Positions 49,764 through 60,674 of a stretch of 64,000 nucleotides of DNA are shown here, in pieces. The stretch is from CAWGYT01 sp963826795 (GTDB lineage Bacteria; Planctomycetota; Planctomycetia; Pirellulales; Pirellulaceae). Positions within the stretch are counted from its first letter, which is position 1; each line of letters starts with the position of its first letter. The stretch spans positions 434,001-498,000 of the forward strand of contig CAWGYT010000004.1 in the NCBI GenBank assembly GCA_963826795.1, given 5' to 3'. The notes under the pieces were generated by a model. The model made no database searches and was not told where the DNA came from. It worked only from the letters and a program-made list of their open reading frames with translations. Position numbers and translations under genes: made by a program.

Positions 49764-51122
49764 ATGCTGCGCCCCCTTTCGATGGCGGTTATCGTACTGC
49801 TCCAGGGAACGGCGGTCGTCGGTCCGCTCGCCGCCGACTCATTGCAAGTGGGCAAGGTGTTCCCCGCGACGCGATTCCTACGCTCGTCAAGCGACTCGGG
49901 CACCGAGCTGGCCTCGCTGAGCGACTTGCCGCATCGTAAGACGATCGCATTCGTCTTCGCGTCCTGGTGAGCGGGCTGTCGAACGCACGTGCCCGGGTGG
50001 TACGCCCATCTTCGTGAGCCGCTTGCGGCGGGACGATTGCAGTCGGTCGGGATCATTCAGGAGCAGCATCCGGATCGGACTCGGCTGTTTAACCAGTGGC
50101 AACGGCTGCCGATGGACCTCCTCCTCGACCCGCTCAACCGATTGGAAGTGTCCGCGGTGCCGATTGTGTTGCTGGTGGACGAACAGGGAGTGATCCGCTC
50201 TCGCAATCCTCGCCCGGAGCAGCTCGAAGAGTTTCTCGCCGCCTCGTTCACGCGGCCAGAGGCCGACCCGACGCTGCGAAATGAGGCGACGACGCTCACG
50301 CCGTTAGAGCAGGCCGACGAACAGGTCTTGCGCGGCGAGTTGGATGAGGGCATCGGTCAATACGAGCGAATGTTGGCGCAACAGCCCGACAACGCTCGGC
50401 TGCATTTTCGCTTAGGTGTTGCCCGGCGGATGCGGTACGACTCACCAGCGGGCCGCGATCAAGATTTCACCCAGGCGGTCGCTCATTGGCGTCGGGCTCT
50501 GTCGCTGGACCCGAATCAATACATTTGGCGGCGACGGCTCCAGCAATATGGCCCGGTATTGGACAAGCCTTATCCATTTTATCGCTGGGTTGCCCAGGCT
50601 CGCGCAGAAATTCTGGCTCGGGGCGAGCAACCCGTCGAGTTGCGGGTCGAGCCGTCGGGGGCCGAATTGGCGGAACCCAGCCGATTCGACGCCCGCGGCG
50701 GCGAGACGCTTGCGCCGCCGGATCCGAGCAATCGGCTATTGCGCGATACGCAGCGAGCGGTCCAGATTACGTCGGTCGTGATTCCTGCCACCGACCCTCG
50801 CCAGACGACAGCTCGCGTCCATCTCTTGTTCTCGCTGGACTTGCTTCAAGAATTTCAATGGAACAACGAGGCCGAACCGATCCAGATCTGGTGCGAACGG
50901 GGCGTGGGCGTAGAATTAGGGTCGCTTCGTGTCACGGAGCCGCCCGCCGACGCGGCGACGAGCGACGAGCGGCGGATGGCCGAAGTGGAGGTGGCTTGGT
51001 CTGCCCAGACCGATGCCCCGGTGAAGCTTGAGGGGTATGTCGTTTACAATCTCTGCCATAAGCCGACGGGCGAATGCCAGATCCGCCGACAAGATTTTTC
51101 GATTGAGTGGAAACCGCGTTGA
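49764..51122 (+). CDS. Probable selenoprotein: secreted thioredoxin-like protein with U-A-G-C motif, TPR and C-terminal beta domain
   Basis: 452 residues if TGA 49968-49970 is read as selenocysteine (Sec69). Residues 1-24 form a signal peptide. The thioredoxin-like domain (about 28-160) has the strand KTIAFVFASW directly before the redox motif Sec69-Ala-Gly-Cys72, where relatives have WCxxC, and the cis-Pro loop in SAVPIVLLVDEQG (Pro133). A TPR-like helical segment follows (about 170-260: LRGELDEGIGQYERMLAQQP). The C-terminal beta-rich domain (about 300-452) ends with YNLCHKPTGECQIRRQDFSI, with two cysteines, like the DsbD-alpha-type ends of some thiol-redox proteins. The frame is continuous on both sides of the TGA for 68 and 383 codons, with no other stop. 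A SECIS-like hairpin lies just downstream. Alternatives are a Cys-to-stop mutation or a base-call error. The stop codon overlaps the DNMT2-like gene. Confidence 0.72.
49968..50004 (+). promoter_or_regulatory. Sec codon with candidate bacterial SECIS hairpin
   Basis: The TGA is at 49968-49970. A 6-bp stem, CGTGCC (49988-49993) with GGTACG (49999-50004), encloses the 5-nt loop CGGGT, which has a G at its second position. The loop starts 23 nt after the TGA. Bacterial SECIS elements typically have a short stem, a small loop with G in its first two positions, and a loop about 16-37 nt from the TGA, so the placement fits. The stem contains one G-T pair. Not tested by folding software. Confidence 0.55.
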
Positions 51123-52015
51123 GCCTGCGCGTTGCGGAATTCTTCTGTGGAATTGGGGGCTGCGCCTACGCGGTGCGGGGTCGGGCGTCGATTGTGCAGG
51201 CCATCGACATCGACCAGCGGGCGTTGCAGGTTTATCGCCACAACCTCCCCCATCCGACGCTCGCCAAGAGCATCGAGTCGCTGACGACTGAGGCGCTGGA
51301 GGCATTGGAGGCCGATCTTTGGTGGATGTCGCCTCCCTGCCAGCCTTACACGGAGCAGGGTCGCGAGCGGGATGTGCACGACGTGCGAGCCGCTTCGCTG
51401 CTGCATCTGTTGGACGCGTTTCAGGAACTGCGGCCCCGCTACCTGGCCTTGGAAAACGTGCCGGGTTTTGCCGAGTCGCAAATGCGGCAGCGCTGGATCG
51501 CATCGCTCACCAAGCGATCGTACCAGGTGCAAGAGCGAATGCTGTGTGCGTCAGAGACGGGGCTACCGGGGCGCCGCCGCCGATACTACCTGGTCGCTGC
51601 GCGGGAGGGGGATTTACTCCCGCCCGGCAGGTTGCAGTGTTGTCCGCGGGTCCTGGTCGATCTGTTGGACGACGACTTCGAGCAACGATTCTTGCCGGAG
51701 GATCAATTCTTGGCAGCTTACTGCGGGAAGCTCCACACGGTGGATCCCGAGGATCCGGCTGCGATCACCCGTTGTTTCACGTCCGCCTACGGCAAATCAC
51801 CGGTCCGCAGTGGTTCGTACTTAAAAGAGCGGGGCGAAATGGCGCGGCACTTTTCGCCGCACGAAATCGCCCGACTACTTGGGTTTCCGCGTGACTTTCG
51901 TTTGCCCGGAGAGCTCACAACGCGCCAGGCCTGGTCGTTACTCGGCAATAGCCTGGCCATTCCCGTCGTGCGCCGCGTGCTGGCGGTGATTCCGGATCTG
52001 GCCGACGGACTTTGA
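51119..52015 (+). CDS. DNMT2-like (TRDMT1-type) cytosine-C5 methyltransferase
   Basis: 298 residues from TTG 51119, which overlaps the upstream stop (TTGA); GTG 51107 is also possible. The SAM motif I is FFCGIGG; the catalytic Cys74 is in MSPPCQPYT, and ENV is at 112-114. The specific DNMT2 pattern is present: PPCQPYTEQGRERDVHDVRA then SLLHLLDAF; the CFT motif (219-221) in ITRCFTSAYGKSPVRSGSYL; and FSPHEIARLLGFPRDF before LLGNSL. The small size with no large target-recognition domain also fits DNMT2 rather than a restriction-modification Dcm enzyme. Characterised members methylate C38 of tRNA-Asp, and a Geobacter member is reported to act on tRNA-Glu. No restriction gene is adjacent. Confidence 0.87.
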   Translation: MSLRVAEFFCGIGGCAYAVRGRASIVQAIDIDQRALQVYRHNLPHPTLAKSIESLTTEALEALEADLWWMSPPCQPYTEQGRERDVHDVRAASLLHLLDAFQELRPRYLALENVPGFAESQMRQRWIASLTKRSYQVQERMLCASETGLPGRRRRYYLVAAREGDLLPPGRLQCCPRVLVDLLDDDFEQRFLPEDQFLAAYCGKLHTVDPEDPAAITRCFTSAYGKSPVRSGSYLKERGEMARHFSPHEIARLLGFPRDFRLPGELTTRQAWSLLGNSLAIPVVRRVLAVIPDLADGL

Positions 52016-52120
52016 GCCCGGGGCGCGGTCGAGCGGGTCGAGGCGATCCAAGGCGCCTTCCGATTTTTCGGTGGCCGCGCTCACTCATCCCCTGTGTTCT
52101 GGAAGGAGGCCACGAGACCC

Positions 52121-54624
52121 ATGGCGATCGATCCCATCTGCGGCATGCAGGTTGACGAGTCGAGCGAAATACGCCTGGAGCACGAAGGGCAGACGTACTA
52201 TTTCTGCTGCCCGCACTGTCGGCACAAGTTTCTCCAGCAGCACGTCGGTTTGCCGTCCGCGACCGGGGGCCCCGACGGCTTCACGCTCCCGGTGGTGACG
52301 CGAGCGTCCGAACTGGAGTCGCCCTCGGTGCAGGCCGCGGGGGCCTATTTCTGCCCGATGTGCCCTGGCGTCGCGAGCGACCATCCGAGTGCCTGCCCCA
52401 AGTGCGGAATGGCGTTGGAGAAAGCCACCGCTTTGGAATTCCCGACGACCGAGTTTGTCTGTCCGATGCACCCGCAAGTGGTGCAGGGCGAGCCTGGCAG
52501 CTGCCCAATCTGTGGCATGAGTCTTGAGGCGCGGGCGGCCACCGTCAACGAGGATGATTCTGAGCTGCGGGAAATGACCCGCCGTCTGGGACTTGGTTGC
52601 GTCTGCGGGATTCCCCTCCTGGTGATCGCCATGGCGCCGATGCTGGGACTTCCCGTGGATCGCTGGCTGGGCGGCCCCCGCCTCGCCCGCGTGGTCCAAT
52701 GGGGATTGTGTACGCCGGCGATCTTTCTGGCAGGTTGGCCCTTGCTGGTCCGCGGCTGGCAGTCCCTGGTCACCTGGAATCTGAATATGTTCACCCTGAT
52801 TGGATTGGGGGTAACCGCCGCGTATGCCTACAGCACGTGGGCCACGTTTCTGCCCCACACGCTTCCCGCGGATTTTCAGCACGAAGGTCAAGTCGGGGTC
52901 TACTTCGAGGCGGCGGCGATGATCGTGGTTTTGGTCCTCCTGGGCCAAGTCCTCGAGCTGAGGGCTCGTCGGCAAACGGGCAGCGCGATTCGGAAATTGC
53001 TCGCCTTGACCCCCGCCACCGCGCGGCGTCTCGACGACGGCCAAGTCCATGAAATCCCAGTTCAACAGGTGCGTCCCGGTGATCGGTTGCAGGTTCTGCC
53101 GGGCGACCGGGTCCCTGTCGACGGTGCGGTCCGCTCAGGAACGTCCCACGTCGACGAGTCGATGTTGACCGGCGAATCGGCTCCCGTGTTCAAACAGGTC
53201 GCCGATCCCGTGTTTGGAGGCACCGTCAATCAAGCGGGCGCGTTCGTGATGGAGGCCGAGCGGATCGGTCAGGATACGGCGCTCGCTCAAATCGTGTCCC
53301 TCGTTTCGGCGGCCCAGCGCAGCCGCGTCCCGATTCAGCGGCTGGCGGACCGAGCGGCCGCTTGGTTCGTTCCCGCCGTTGTGTTGGCCGCGGGCGTGAC
53401 CTTTGCCGCCTGGGCGTATGCGTCGCCCTATGAGCCCCGGTTGGCCTACGCCTTGATCAACGCCGTCGCGGTGCTGATCATCGCGTGCCCCTGTGCGCTC
53501 GGTCTCGCGACGCCGATGTCGATCATGGTCGGCATCGGTCGCGGTGCGCAAGAGGGCGTGTTGGTCAAAGATGCCGAGGTGCTCGAACGGTTAGAGCGAG
53601 TCGACACGGTCGTGATGGATAAAACGGGAACCCTCACGCAAGGCAAGCCCCAGCTGACCGAACTCGTGTTGGCCCAGCCTCCCGCGCCACGCGCCGAAGA
53701 TGAGACGGGTGTCTTGCGTCTGGCGGCGGCCGTCGAGCAGCAAAGTGAGCATCCGTTGGGACAAGCGATCGTCGCGGCGGCTCGAGACCGTCAACTGCCC
53801 TTGCCAGGGATCGAGGATTTTCAGGTGACCGCCGGGGGCGGCGTGCGGGGGCAGGTCGAGGGCTGCGACGTCGTGGTCGGCCAGCCCGGTTTTCTGTTGA
53901 GCCAGGGTTGTTCAGACCTGCGGCGATTGACCGACCAGGCAGCTCGGTTCCAAGACCAGGGCAGTACCGTCGTCTTCGTCAGTGTAGGACGGACACCCGC
54001 GGCGCTGCTGGTCATCGCCGATCCGCTCAAGCCGTCGGCGCCAGCAGCCGTTGCCCGCCTGCGACAACTCGGGCTCTCGATTACCATGCTGACGGGCGAC
54101 AACGCAGCGAGTCGCGACGGCCGTCGGCGGACAGCTCGGAATTCACGAGATTCGAGCCGAGATTGCACCGAGCGACAAGCACGGGGAAATCGAATCGCTG
54201 CGACGCGCCGGACACCGCGTGGCGATGGTTGGCGACGGGATCAACGACGCACCCGCGTTGGCGGCGGCCGATGTTGGCATCGCCATGGGGTCGGGAACCG
54301 AAGTCGCCATTGAAAGCGCCGGGATCACGCTCTTGAGCGGCGACCTGATGGGACTGACCAAAGCGATTCAACTCAGCCGTGCCACGATGCGGAACATTCG
54401 CCAGAATTTGTTCTTCGCCTTTGTCTATAACTCACTCGGCATTCCCCTCGCGGCAGGGGCGCTCTGTCCCGCTGCTGCACGCCAAGGTGTTGCTCAATCC
54501 GATGCTCGCCGCGGCCGCGATGAGCCTCAGTTCGGTCTCGGTGATCTCCAATGCGTTGCGACTTCGGAACGTGCCATTGGACGATCCTCCGACCAGCGAG
54601 CCCACGCAAGACCTTTCCAGATGA
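52121..54624 (+). CDS. Copper-type P1B ATPase with YHS and two metal-binding N-terminal domains (two frameshifts)
   Basis: About 834 residues; ATG 52121 follows GGAAGGAGG. Exports Cu+ (or Ag+) across the inner membrane using ATP. The N-terminal YHS domain (DPICGMQVDE, YYFCCPHCRHKF) is followed by two short metal-binding domains with FCPMCP...CPKCGM and VCPMHP...CPICGM. Membrane helices carry the transport motif CPC in IACPCALGLATP. The phosphorylation site is DKTGTLT, the HP motif SEHPLGQAI, the hinge GDGINDAPAL. Frame changes near 54120 and near 54465 separate the hinge region and the last helices, which end at 54624. The TGES motif (LTGESAP) is intact. Confidence 0.93.
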
Positions 54625-54818
54625 AGTCCCGCCGTGGCGTCCACCAGGCAACTTGGTTCAACGCCACGGTGTTAACGACCGATCGAAACTGCGGTTACTA
54701 CTCGCACGCCAGCGCAAAGCGAGCCGCGGGTGAGGGACTCTACATCCTGAGCCCAGCGGCTCTCGATGCTTTTACGGGACGGACGTCACGCGCTCGCGTC
54801 CGGTGGCCGGGAGGCGCC

Positions 54819-54897
54819 GCGCCCTCCCGACCTTGCCGTGCCCTCCCGAACTTGCCGCGCCCTCCCGATCTTGCCTGGATCTCATCTAAATCCAGGC
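54819..54897. repeat. Family D intergenic element: 19-bp triplicate plus hairpin
   Basis: Three 19-bp units (GYGCCCTCCCGANCTTGCC) run from 54819 to 54875, followed by an 8-bp hairpin (54873-54880 with 54890-54897, GCCTGGAT). The hairpin resembles the second palindrome at 18547-18573. The csrA stop codon (54886-54888) is in its loop, so the element serves as the 3' end of csrA. Confidence 0.78.
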
Positions 54898-55131
54898 GAG
54901 TGCGTCATCAATGCCCATGCTGGTTGGCGCAATTGGCGAGCGGTTGAGTGCCGGCTTTTCGATTGCCAGGGGCGGCGCGGCGTTCGGGGTTAATTCCGCC
55001 CGCATGATCCTGACGTCTCCAGGGGCCTGGACACCCACACGAACGCACGAACCCGATCGCCCGACGATGGTGATCCGAATGTTGTCGCCGATGATGATCG
55101 ACTCGTTTTCTTTTCTTCCTAGAACGAGCAT
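54886..55131 (-). CDS. csrA: Carbon storage regulator CsrA
   Basis: 81 residues from ATG 55131, preceded on the minus strand by AGGAGGAGAATC. RNA-binding dimer that blocks or stabilises mRNAs at GGA motifs. The core is MLVLGRKENESIIIGDNIRI, with Arg6 in strand 1 and Arg44 in VRIMRAEL of strand 5, both RNA-contact positions in the family. About 25 extra C-terminal residues (PTSMGIDDALAWI end) follow the normal length of 55-60; the last of these are encoded by the family D element. Divergent from lhr. Confidence 0.92.
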   Translation of the reverse strand: MLVLGRKENESIIIGDNIRITIVGRSGSCVRVGVQAPGDVRIMRAELTPNAAPPLAIEKPALNRSPIAPTSMGIDDALAWI

Positions 55132-55297
55132 GATTCTCCTCCGTGATGAACTCGACCGGGTCTCTTCCTGTGGTTTCAAAATGTATTGATATGCTGAACA
55201 TGTGTCAACTACAATTTCACCTTGCCGCCAGCTGGCTGCTGAGCGGGTGATGGCCCGTCCATTCGGGGCGACGAATTCTGGGTTGGAGCGTGAACGG

Positions 55298-58200
55298 ATG
55301 TCGACGCCAGTGGCGACCACGAACGCAACGAGGGCGGCGCTTGAGCCGTTTCATCCGGCGCTGCGGCGCTGGTTTACCGAGAGCTTTCCGGGTCCGACGC
55401 TCGCTCAGCAGAAAGCTTGGCCCGCGATCGCTCGGGGCGAGAACACGCTGCTGCTCGCCCCCACCGGTTCCGGCAAGACGCTGGCCGCCTTTCTGGTGGC
55501 GCTGAATCGGATCATGTTCGCGGCACCTGGTGACGCGTCGCGAGCCGGTCGGAACCCGGGGTGCGGTCCTGTACATTTCGCCGCTGAAAGCGCTGGGGGT
55601 CGACGTCCAGCGGAACCTGCGATCGCCGCTGGCCGGCGTTCGTGCGGTCGCCAGCGCGACGGCATTGACTTTCGCGAGCCGACGATTGGTGTCCGATCGG
55701 GAGACACGCCGGCTCGCGAGCGACAGCGGCTGCAATCGCGATCCGCCGGACATTCTGATCACGACTCCCGAGTCGCTGTACCTGATGCTGACCTCGCGCG
55801 CGCGGACGATGTTGGAGCAAGTCGAGACGGTGATCATTGACGAGATCCATTCGTTGGCTGCGACGAAGCGGGGAGCTCATCTGTTTCTTTCGCTCGAGCG
55901 TCTGGAGGCGTTGCGTGGAGAGGCGTTGCGTGGGGGGGCGGGCGAGCAGCGCGAGTTGCAGCGGATCGGCCTCTCTGCGACGCAGCGTCCCTTGGAGGAA
56001 GTGGCTCGTTTGCTGGGCGGTGGGGTTTGGCGAGGTGAGGGACCGACGCGTGCGTTGCAGCCGCGTCCGGTGACGATTATCGAGGCGGGCCGTACGCGTC
56101 CGCTTGACCTGCGAATCGAAGTGCCGGTCGACGATATGACGCAGTTGGGTCGCGTGTCGGTTGCGGAGGGCCCGGCGGCGGCGGGTCCCTCGGTGCCCTC
56201 GATCTGGTCGGCGATCCAGCCGCGTTTGGTCGAATTGATCCGTGCTCATCGCTCGACCATGATCTTCGTCAACAGCCGTCGCCTGGCCGAACGCTTGGCG
56301 ACCGCGATCAACGAGTTGGCCGAGCAGGAGATCGCGCTGGCTCACCATGGTTCGATCGCCAAGGCGATTCACGGCTGCAAATCGAAGATCGGTTGAAGCG
56401 GGGTGAACTGCCGGCGATCGTGGCGACGTCTTCGTTGGAGCTCGGCATCGACATGGGCGCCGTCGATCTGGTGATTCAGATTGAGGCGCCGCCGACGATC
56501 GCCTCGGGGATTCAGCGAATTGGCCGCGCCGGCCATCAGGTCGGGGCTCGGTCGTCGGGCGTGATTTTTCCCAAGTATCGCGGCGATCTGCTGGCCTGTG
56601 CCGCCGCCGCGTCGCGGATGATCGGCGGCGAGGTGGAAGAGACGTTTTATCGCCCGCAATCCACTGGATGTCCTGGCTCAGCAGATCGTCGCGATGACGG
56701 CTGTCGGTCCGCTCGGGTCGAAGCGGTTTACGACCAGGTGCGGCAGGCCGCGCCGTTTCACGAACTGCCTCGTTCCTCCTTCGAGGCGGTGTTGGACTTG
56801 CTCTCGGGCCGCTATCCGTCGGAGGAATTCGCCGAGCTGCGACCTCGTTTGAACTGGGATCGTCTGGCCGGTCGACTCTCGCCGCGCAAGGGCACGCAGC
56901 GACTGGCGGTCGTCAATGCCGGGACGATCCCCGATCGAGGCCTCTATGGCGTGTTCTTGGCCAGCGAGGGGGAGCCAGCGAGTCGGGTCGGCGAGCTGGA
57001 CGAAGAAATGGTCTTCGAGACCCATCCGGGCGATGTGTTTCTGCTGGGAGCCTCGTCCTGGCGGGTGATCGAGATCACCAGTGACAAGGTGTTGGTCGTG
57101 CCGGCGCCGGGAGAGCCCGGTCGAATGCCGTTCTGGCGCGGCGATGGACCGGGTCGACCGCTGGAGTTCGGTCGAGCGATCGGCCAACTGACCCGACAGC
57201 TGCTGCGCTGGCCGAGGGACCGAGCGATGCGGAGCTCACGTCGCAGCATGGGTTGGATGATCGGGCAGCGCAGAACCTGATGCAGTACCTGCCAGGATCA
57301 GGTGGCAGCCACGGGCGAGGCGCCGAGGATCGCACCTTGGTGGTCGAATCGTTCTTGGACGAGATCGGCGACTGGCGCGTGGCGATCTTGTCGCCCTTTG
57401 GCGCCCGGGTCCACGCCCCTTGGGCGACCGCGGTGGCCGCGCGACTTGCGGGCCGAGACGGGTGACGAAGTCGACATGATGTGGTCGGACGACGGAATGG
57501 TTTTCCGCATTCCCGCCGCCTACGATCCGCCCGGGCTGGAGGTGCTGTTTCCCGGCCCGGACGAAATCGAGGAATTGGTGGTCCGCGAACTGGGCTCGAC
57601 GGCGCTGTTCGCCGGTCGGTTTCGTGAGAACGCCGCCCGAGCGCCTGTTGTTGCCTCGTCGCCAGCCGGGCCGCCGCACGCCGCTGTGGTTGCAGCGACG
57701 CCGCTCGGCCGATCTGCTGGCCGTTGCCGCTCGATATCCCAACTTCCCCATGATTCTGGAAACCTATCGCGAGTGCCTGCGCGACGTATTTGACCTGACC
57801 GGCCTCAAAAAGATCCTGCTCGACGTCCAGCGGCAGAGCGATCCGCGTGCATCCGGTCCAGACGGATCAGGCGTCGCCGTTCGCTTCCTCCCTGTTGTTC
57901 AACTACACCGCGAATTTTCTCTACAACGGCGACACACCCTTGGCCGAACGACGAGCGCAGACGCTGGCCCTGGACCACACTCAGCTGTGCGAATTGCTGG
58001 GAACGGCGGAGCTGCGTGAACTCTTCTGTCCGGATGCCGTCGAGCAATTGGCTTGGAGCTTCAGCGAATTCACGCGGCGTATCGGGCCCGTGATCCGGAC
58101 GGCGTCCACGATCTGCTCCGCCACTTGGGCGATTTGACGCGCGAGGAACTGGCCGCTCGGGTCGCCGCACGAGGTGGACGTCGACGGGCAGCTGACGCAG

Positions 58201-59883
58201 TGGCTGGAGACCCTCTTGGCGGAGCGGCGGATCATCGAGACGCGGGTCGCTGGGCAGATCCGCTTTGCCGCTGCCGAGGACGCCGGGCGGCTGCGCGATG
58301 CCTTGGGAATCGTCGTGCCGCCGGGGCTGCCCGACGCGTTTCTGGAGCGCCCGCCGAACCGCTGCTGGACTTGGTCGCCCGCTACGCCCGGACCCATGTC
58401 CCGTTCTCACCCGCGGATGTCGCCGATCGTCTGGGATTGGGGGTGGCCACCGTTCGGATGGCGCTGGATCAATTGGTCGCCGCGGGGCGATTACTGGAAG
58501 GCGAATTCCTGCCGGGCGGCGCGGCCGCGAATGGACCGACCCCCAGGTTCTGCGGCTGCTGAAACGTCGCTCGCTGGCCCAACTGCGGAAGACAGGTCGA
58601 GCCGGTCGAGCAGGCGGCGCTGGGCCGATTTCTGCACGGCTGGCAGGGAATCGCCGAGCCTCGCCGCGGACTTGGATGGACTGCTGGACGTCATCGAACA
58701 GCTGCAAGGGGCTGGCCTTGCCCGCCTCGGTCTGGGAGGACGAAATCTTGCCGCGACGGGTCGTCGGCTATCGCCCGGCCGACCTCGATGAATTGTGCGT
58801 GGCCGGTGAGGTCGTGTGGCGCGGATTCGAAAGCCTGGGGGCCGACGACGGGCGTTTCGCCTTCTATCTGACCGATCAGCTTGCCGCGCTGGCCCCGGAA
58901 CCCCGCGAAGCCGACCACGAGTTGGCCGGCGCACGTCGCCGAGTTGATTGCCCAGCGTGGCGCCCTGTTCTTTGACCAAATCGCCAGTTCGATGGGGGCC
59001 TTCAAGAACGACATCTTGGACGCGATCTGGCAACTGGTCTGGGCGGGCCAGTTGACCAACGACACGCTGGCACCGGTTCGAGCCAGGCGGCGGCCGACAG
59101 TGCGGTCCGGGCGCCGACGTCGCTCGCCAGGCCGACCCGGACGTTTTCGATCGCGACGAACCGCAATCTTGCCGGGATCGGAGGGCCGCTGGTCCCTGCT
59201 GATTCCGCCTCACACTCACCCGACCCGATCCGACCACGCATCAATTGAATCAGGTCACGCAACTGGTTCGGCGATACGGCGTCCTGACCCGCGAGTTGGT
59301 GACCAGCGAGGGGATTCGCGGCGGCTTTGCCGGCATCTATCCCGTCCTGAAGGCCATGGAAGAGTCCGGCAAATTGCGGCGTGGTTATTTCGTGGCCGGA
59401 CTGGGCGCGGCCCAGTTTGCTGCGCCCGGCGCCGACGATCGCTTGCGGCATCCCTCGCGGCCCCGCGACGATCCATCCGTCTGGGTACTCGCTTCCACCG
59501 ATCCGGCGAACCCCTACGGCGCGGCGGTGCCCTGGCCGAAACACGGCGACCCGAGTCTCCCGCGGCCCCAACGTGTCGCCGGCGCCCGCGTGGTGCTGCA
59601 CGACGGTCAGCTGATCGGTTACCTCGGTCGGGCCGGTCAGCACTTGCTGACGTACTTGCCGCCGGACGAGCCGCAGCGCAGCGAGTCCGCGCGGGCTTTG
59701 GCCGCCGGTCTGGTTGCCGAAGCCGCCCGCCAACCGATTCAGCTTCACAAGATCGACGGCGCTTCATTCACCGTCGCCCCGCTGGCCCCTGTCCTGCGCG
59801 ACGCCGGGTTTCTCTCACTCTCCCAAGGCTTGCTCCACCGCGGACCCGCCACGAACGAGTCAGCGACCCGTCAGGGCTCGTAA
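55298..59883 (+). CDS. lhr: Lhr-type DNA repair helicase (many frameshifts)
   Basis: About 1528 codons, the length of long Lhr proteins with a C-terminal domain. Start ATG 55298. RecA domain 1 has LLLAPTGSGKTLAAFLVALN (Walker A), LYISPLKALGVDVQRNL, and DEIH in VETVIIDEIHSL. Domain 2 has MIFVNSRRLAERLA, ELGIDMGAVDLVIQIEAPP and QRIGRAGHQVGARS. Winged-helix and Lhr-specific segments follow; the C-terminus ends with LVTSEGIRGGFAGIYPVLKA, RRGYFVAGLGAAQFA and FTVAPLAPVLRDAGFLSL. At least six frame changes occur, densest between 56650 and 59250. A 3'-5' ssDNA translocase in DNA repair; the C-terminal domain has been linked to uracil-DNA glycosylase activity in E. coli. Followed by nei-type glycosylases. 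Confidence 0.93.
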
Positions 59884-59989
59884 CGGAACGCTCCGCGCGA
59901 TCCGGGGGCCGGAACACGTCGCATGAGGTTTCGACCGGCTAGGGGGGCAGCCCTTTCGGCATGGCCCGACGTGGCCGGAGGCGGCCCGG

Positions 59990-60616
59990 TCAGGCGTTTG
60001 GCATGCATGTCATCCCGATCGGTGCTGACGGAGCCCGCGCCACCAGCACCGCTTCGTGTCGGTCTTCGGGCGACCAGGTTTCTTGGTGGTGGACGATCTC
60101 AAGTTGCGGGACCAGGGACGGCAGCTCGCCCTCGGCCACCAAGTATTCCTGCGGCGGCCGCTCGTTTCGCTCCAAGTTCTTCAGCGTCGGTTGGATGACG
60201 ACCAGCACTCCTTCGGGTTGCAGCAGCTGCGGGAACACACCGAAGAGCGGGCGATGGAGGTAGAGGCAACAGAGGATCAAGGACCAGCGACCCGCCGGGA
60301 GATGCTCTTCACACAAGTCGACTTGTTGCGTCCGGATCGTGACCCCGGCCTGGCGAGCTCGCTGGCGTGCAAGCACCAGGCCGACCTCAGAAACGTCGGC
60401 CAGCGTGACGGCTAGTCCGCGTTGGGCGAGCCAAACCGCGTGACGGCCGGCGCCACCGGCCACGTCCAGCGCCGTTCCTCGGGTGGGGAGGTAGGACTCG
60501 ATTCCGAGCAACGAGGCACAAGGCAAATCGGCACCCGCGTGTTGCCGGTACTTCGCGTTCCATCGCTCACGATCTAACTGACCCTTGCGAGGGCCGGACT
60601 CATTTGCGCTAATCAT
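59990..60616 (-). CDS. Class I SAM-dependent methyltransferase (TehB-like)
   Basis: 208 intact residues from ATG 60616. The N-terminus RERWNAKYRQHAGADLPCAS resembles TehB and related small-molecule methyltransferases. Motif I is ALDVAGGAGRHAVWLAQRG; the acidic end of strand 2 is VTLADVSEVGL; motif IV-like WSLILCCLYLHRPLF. Substrate unknown. Divergent from the glycosylase gene at 60675 with 58 bases between, and convergent with lhr. Confidence 0.87.
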   Translation of the reverse strand: MISANESGPRKGQLDRERWNAKYRQHAGADLPCASLLGIESYLPTRGTALDVAGGAGRHAVWLAQRGLAVTLADVSEVGLVLARQRARQAGVTIRTQQVDLCEEHLPAGRWSLILCCLYLHRPLFGVFPQLLQPEGVLVVIQPTLKNLERNERPPQEYLVAEGELPSLVPQLEIVHHQETWSPEDRHEAVLVARAPSAPIGMTCMPNA

Positions 60617-60674
60617 CGGTGCCGAGTCGGGAAATGCGTCAAGGGACGGGTTGGGTTGGAAAGGAGTTCGAAAG

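Noticed and set aside
51119..52015. Restriction-modification system
   Set aside because: No endonuclease gene nearby and the methyltransferase shows DNMT2-specific motifs.
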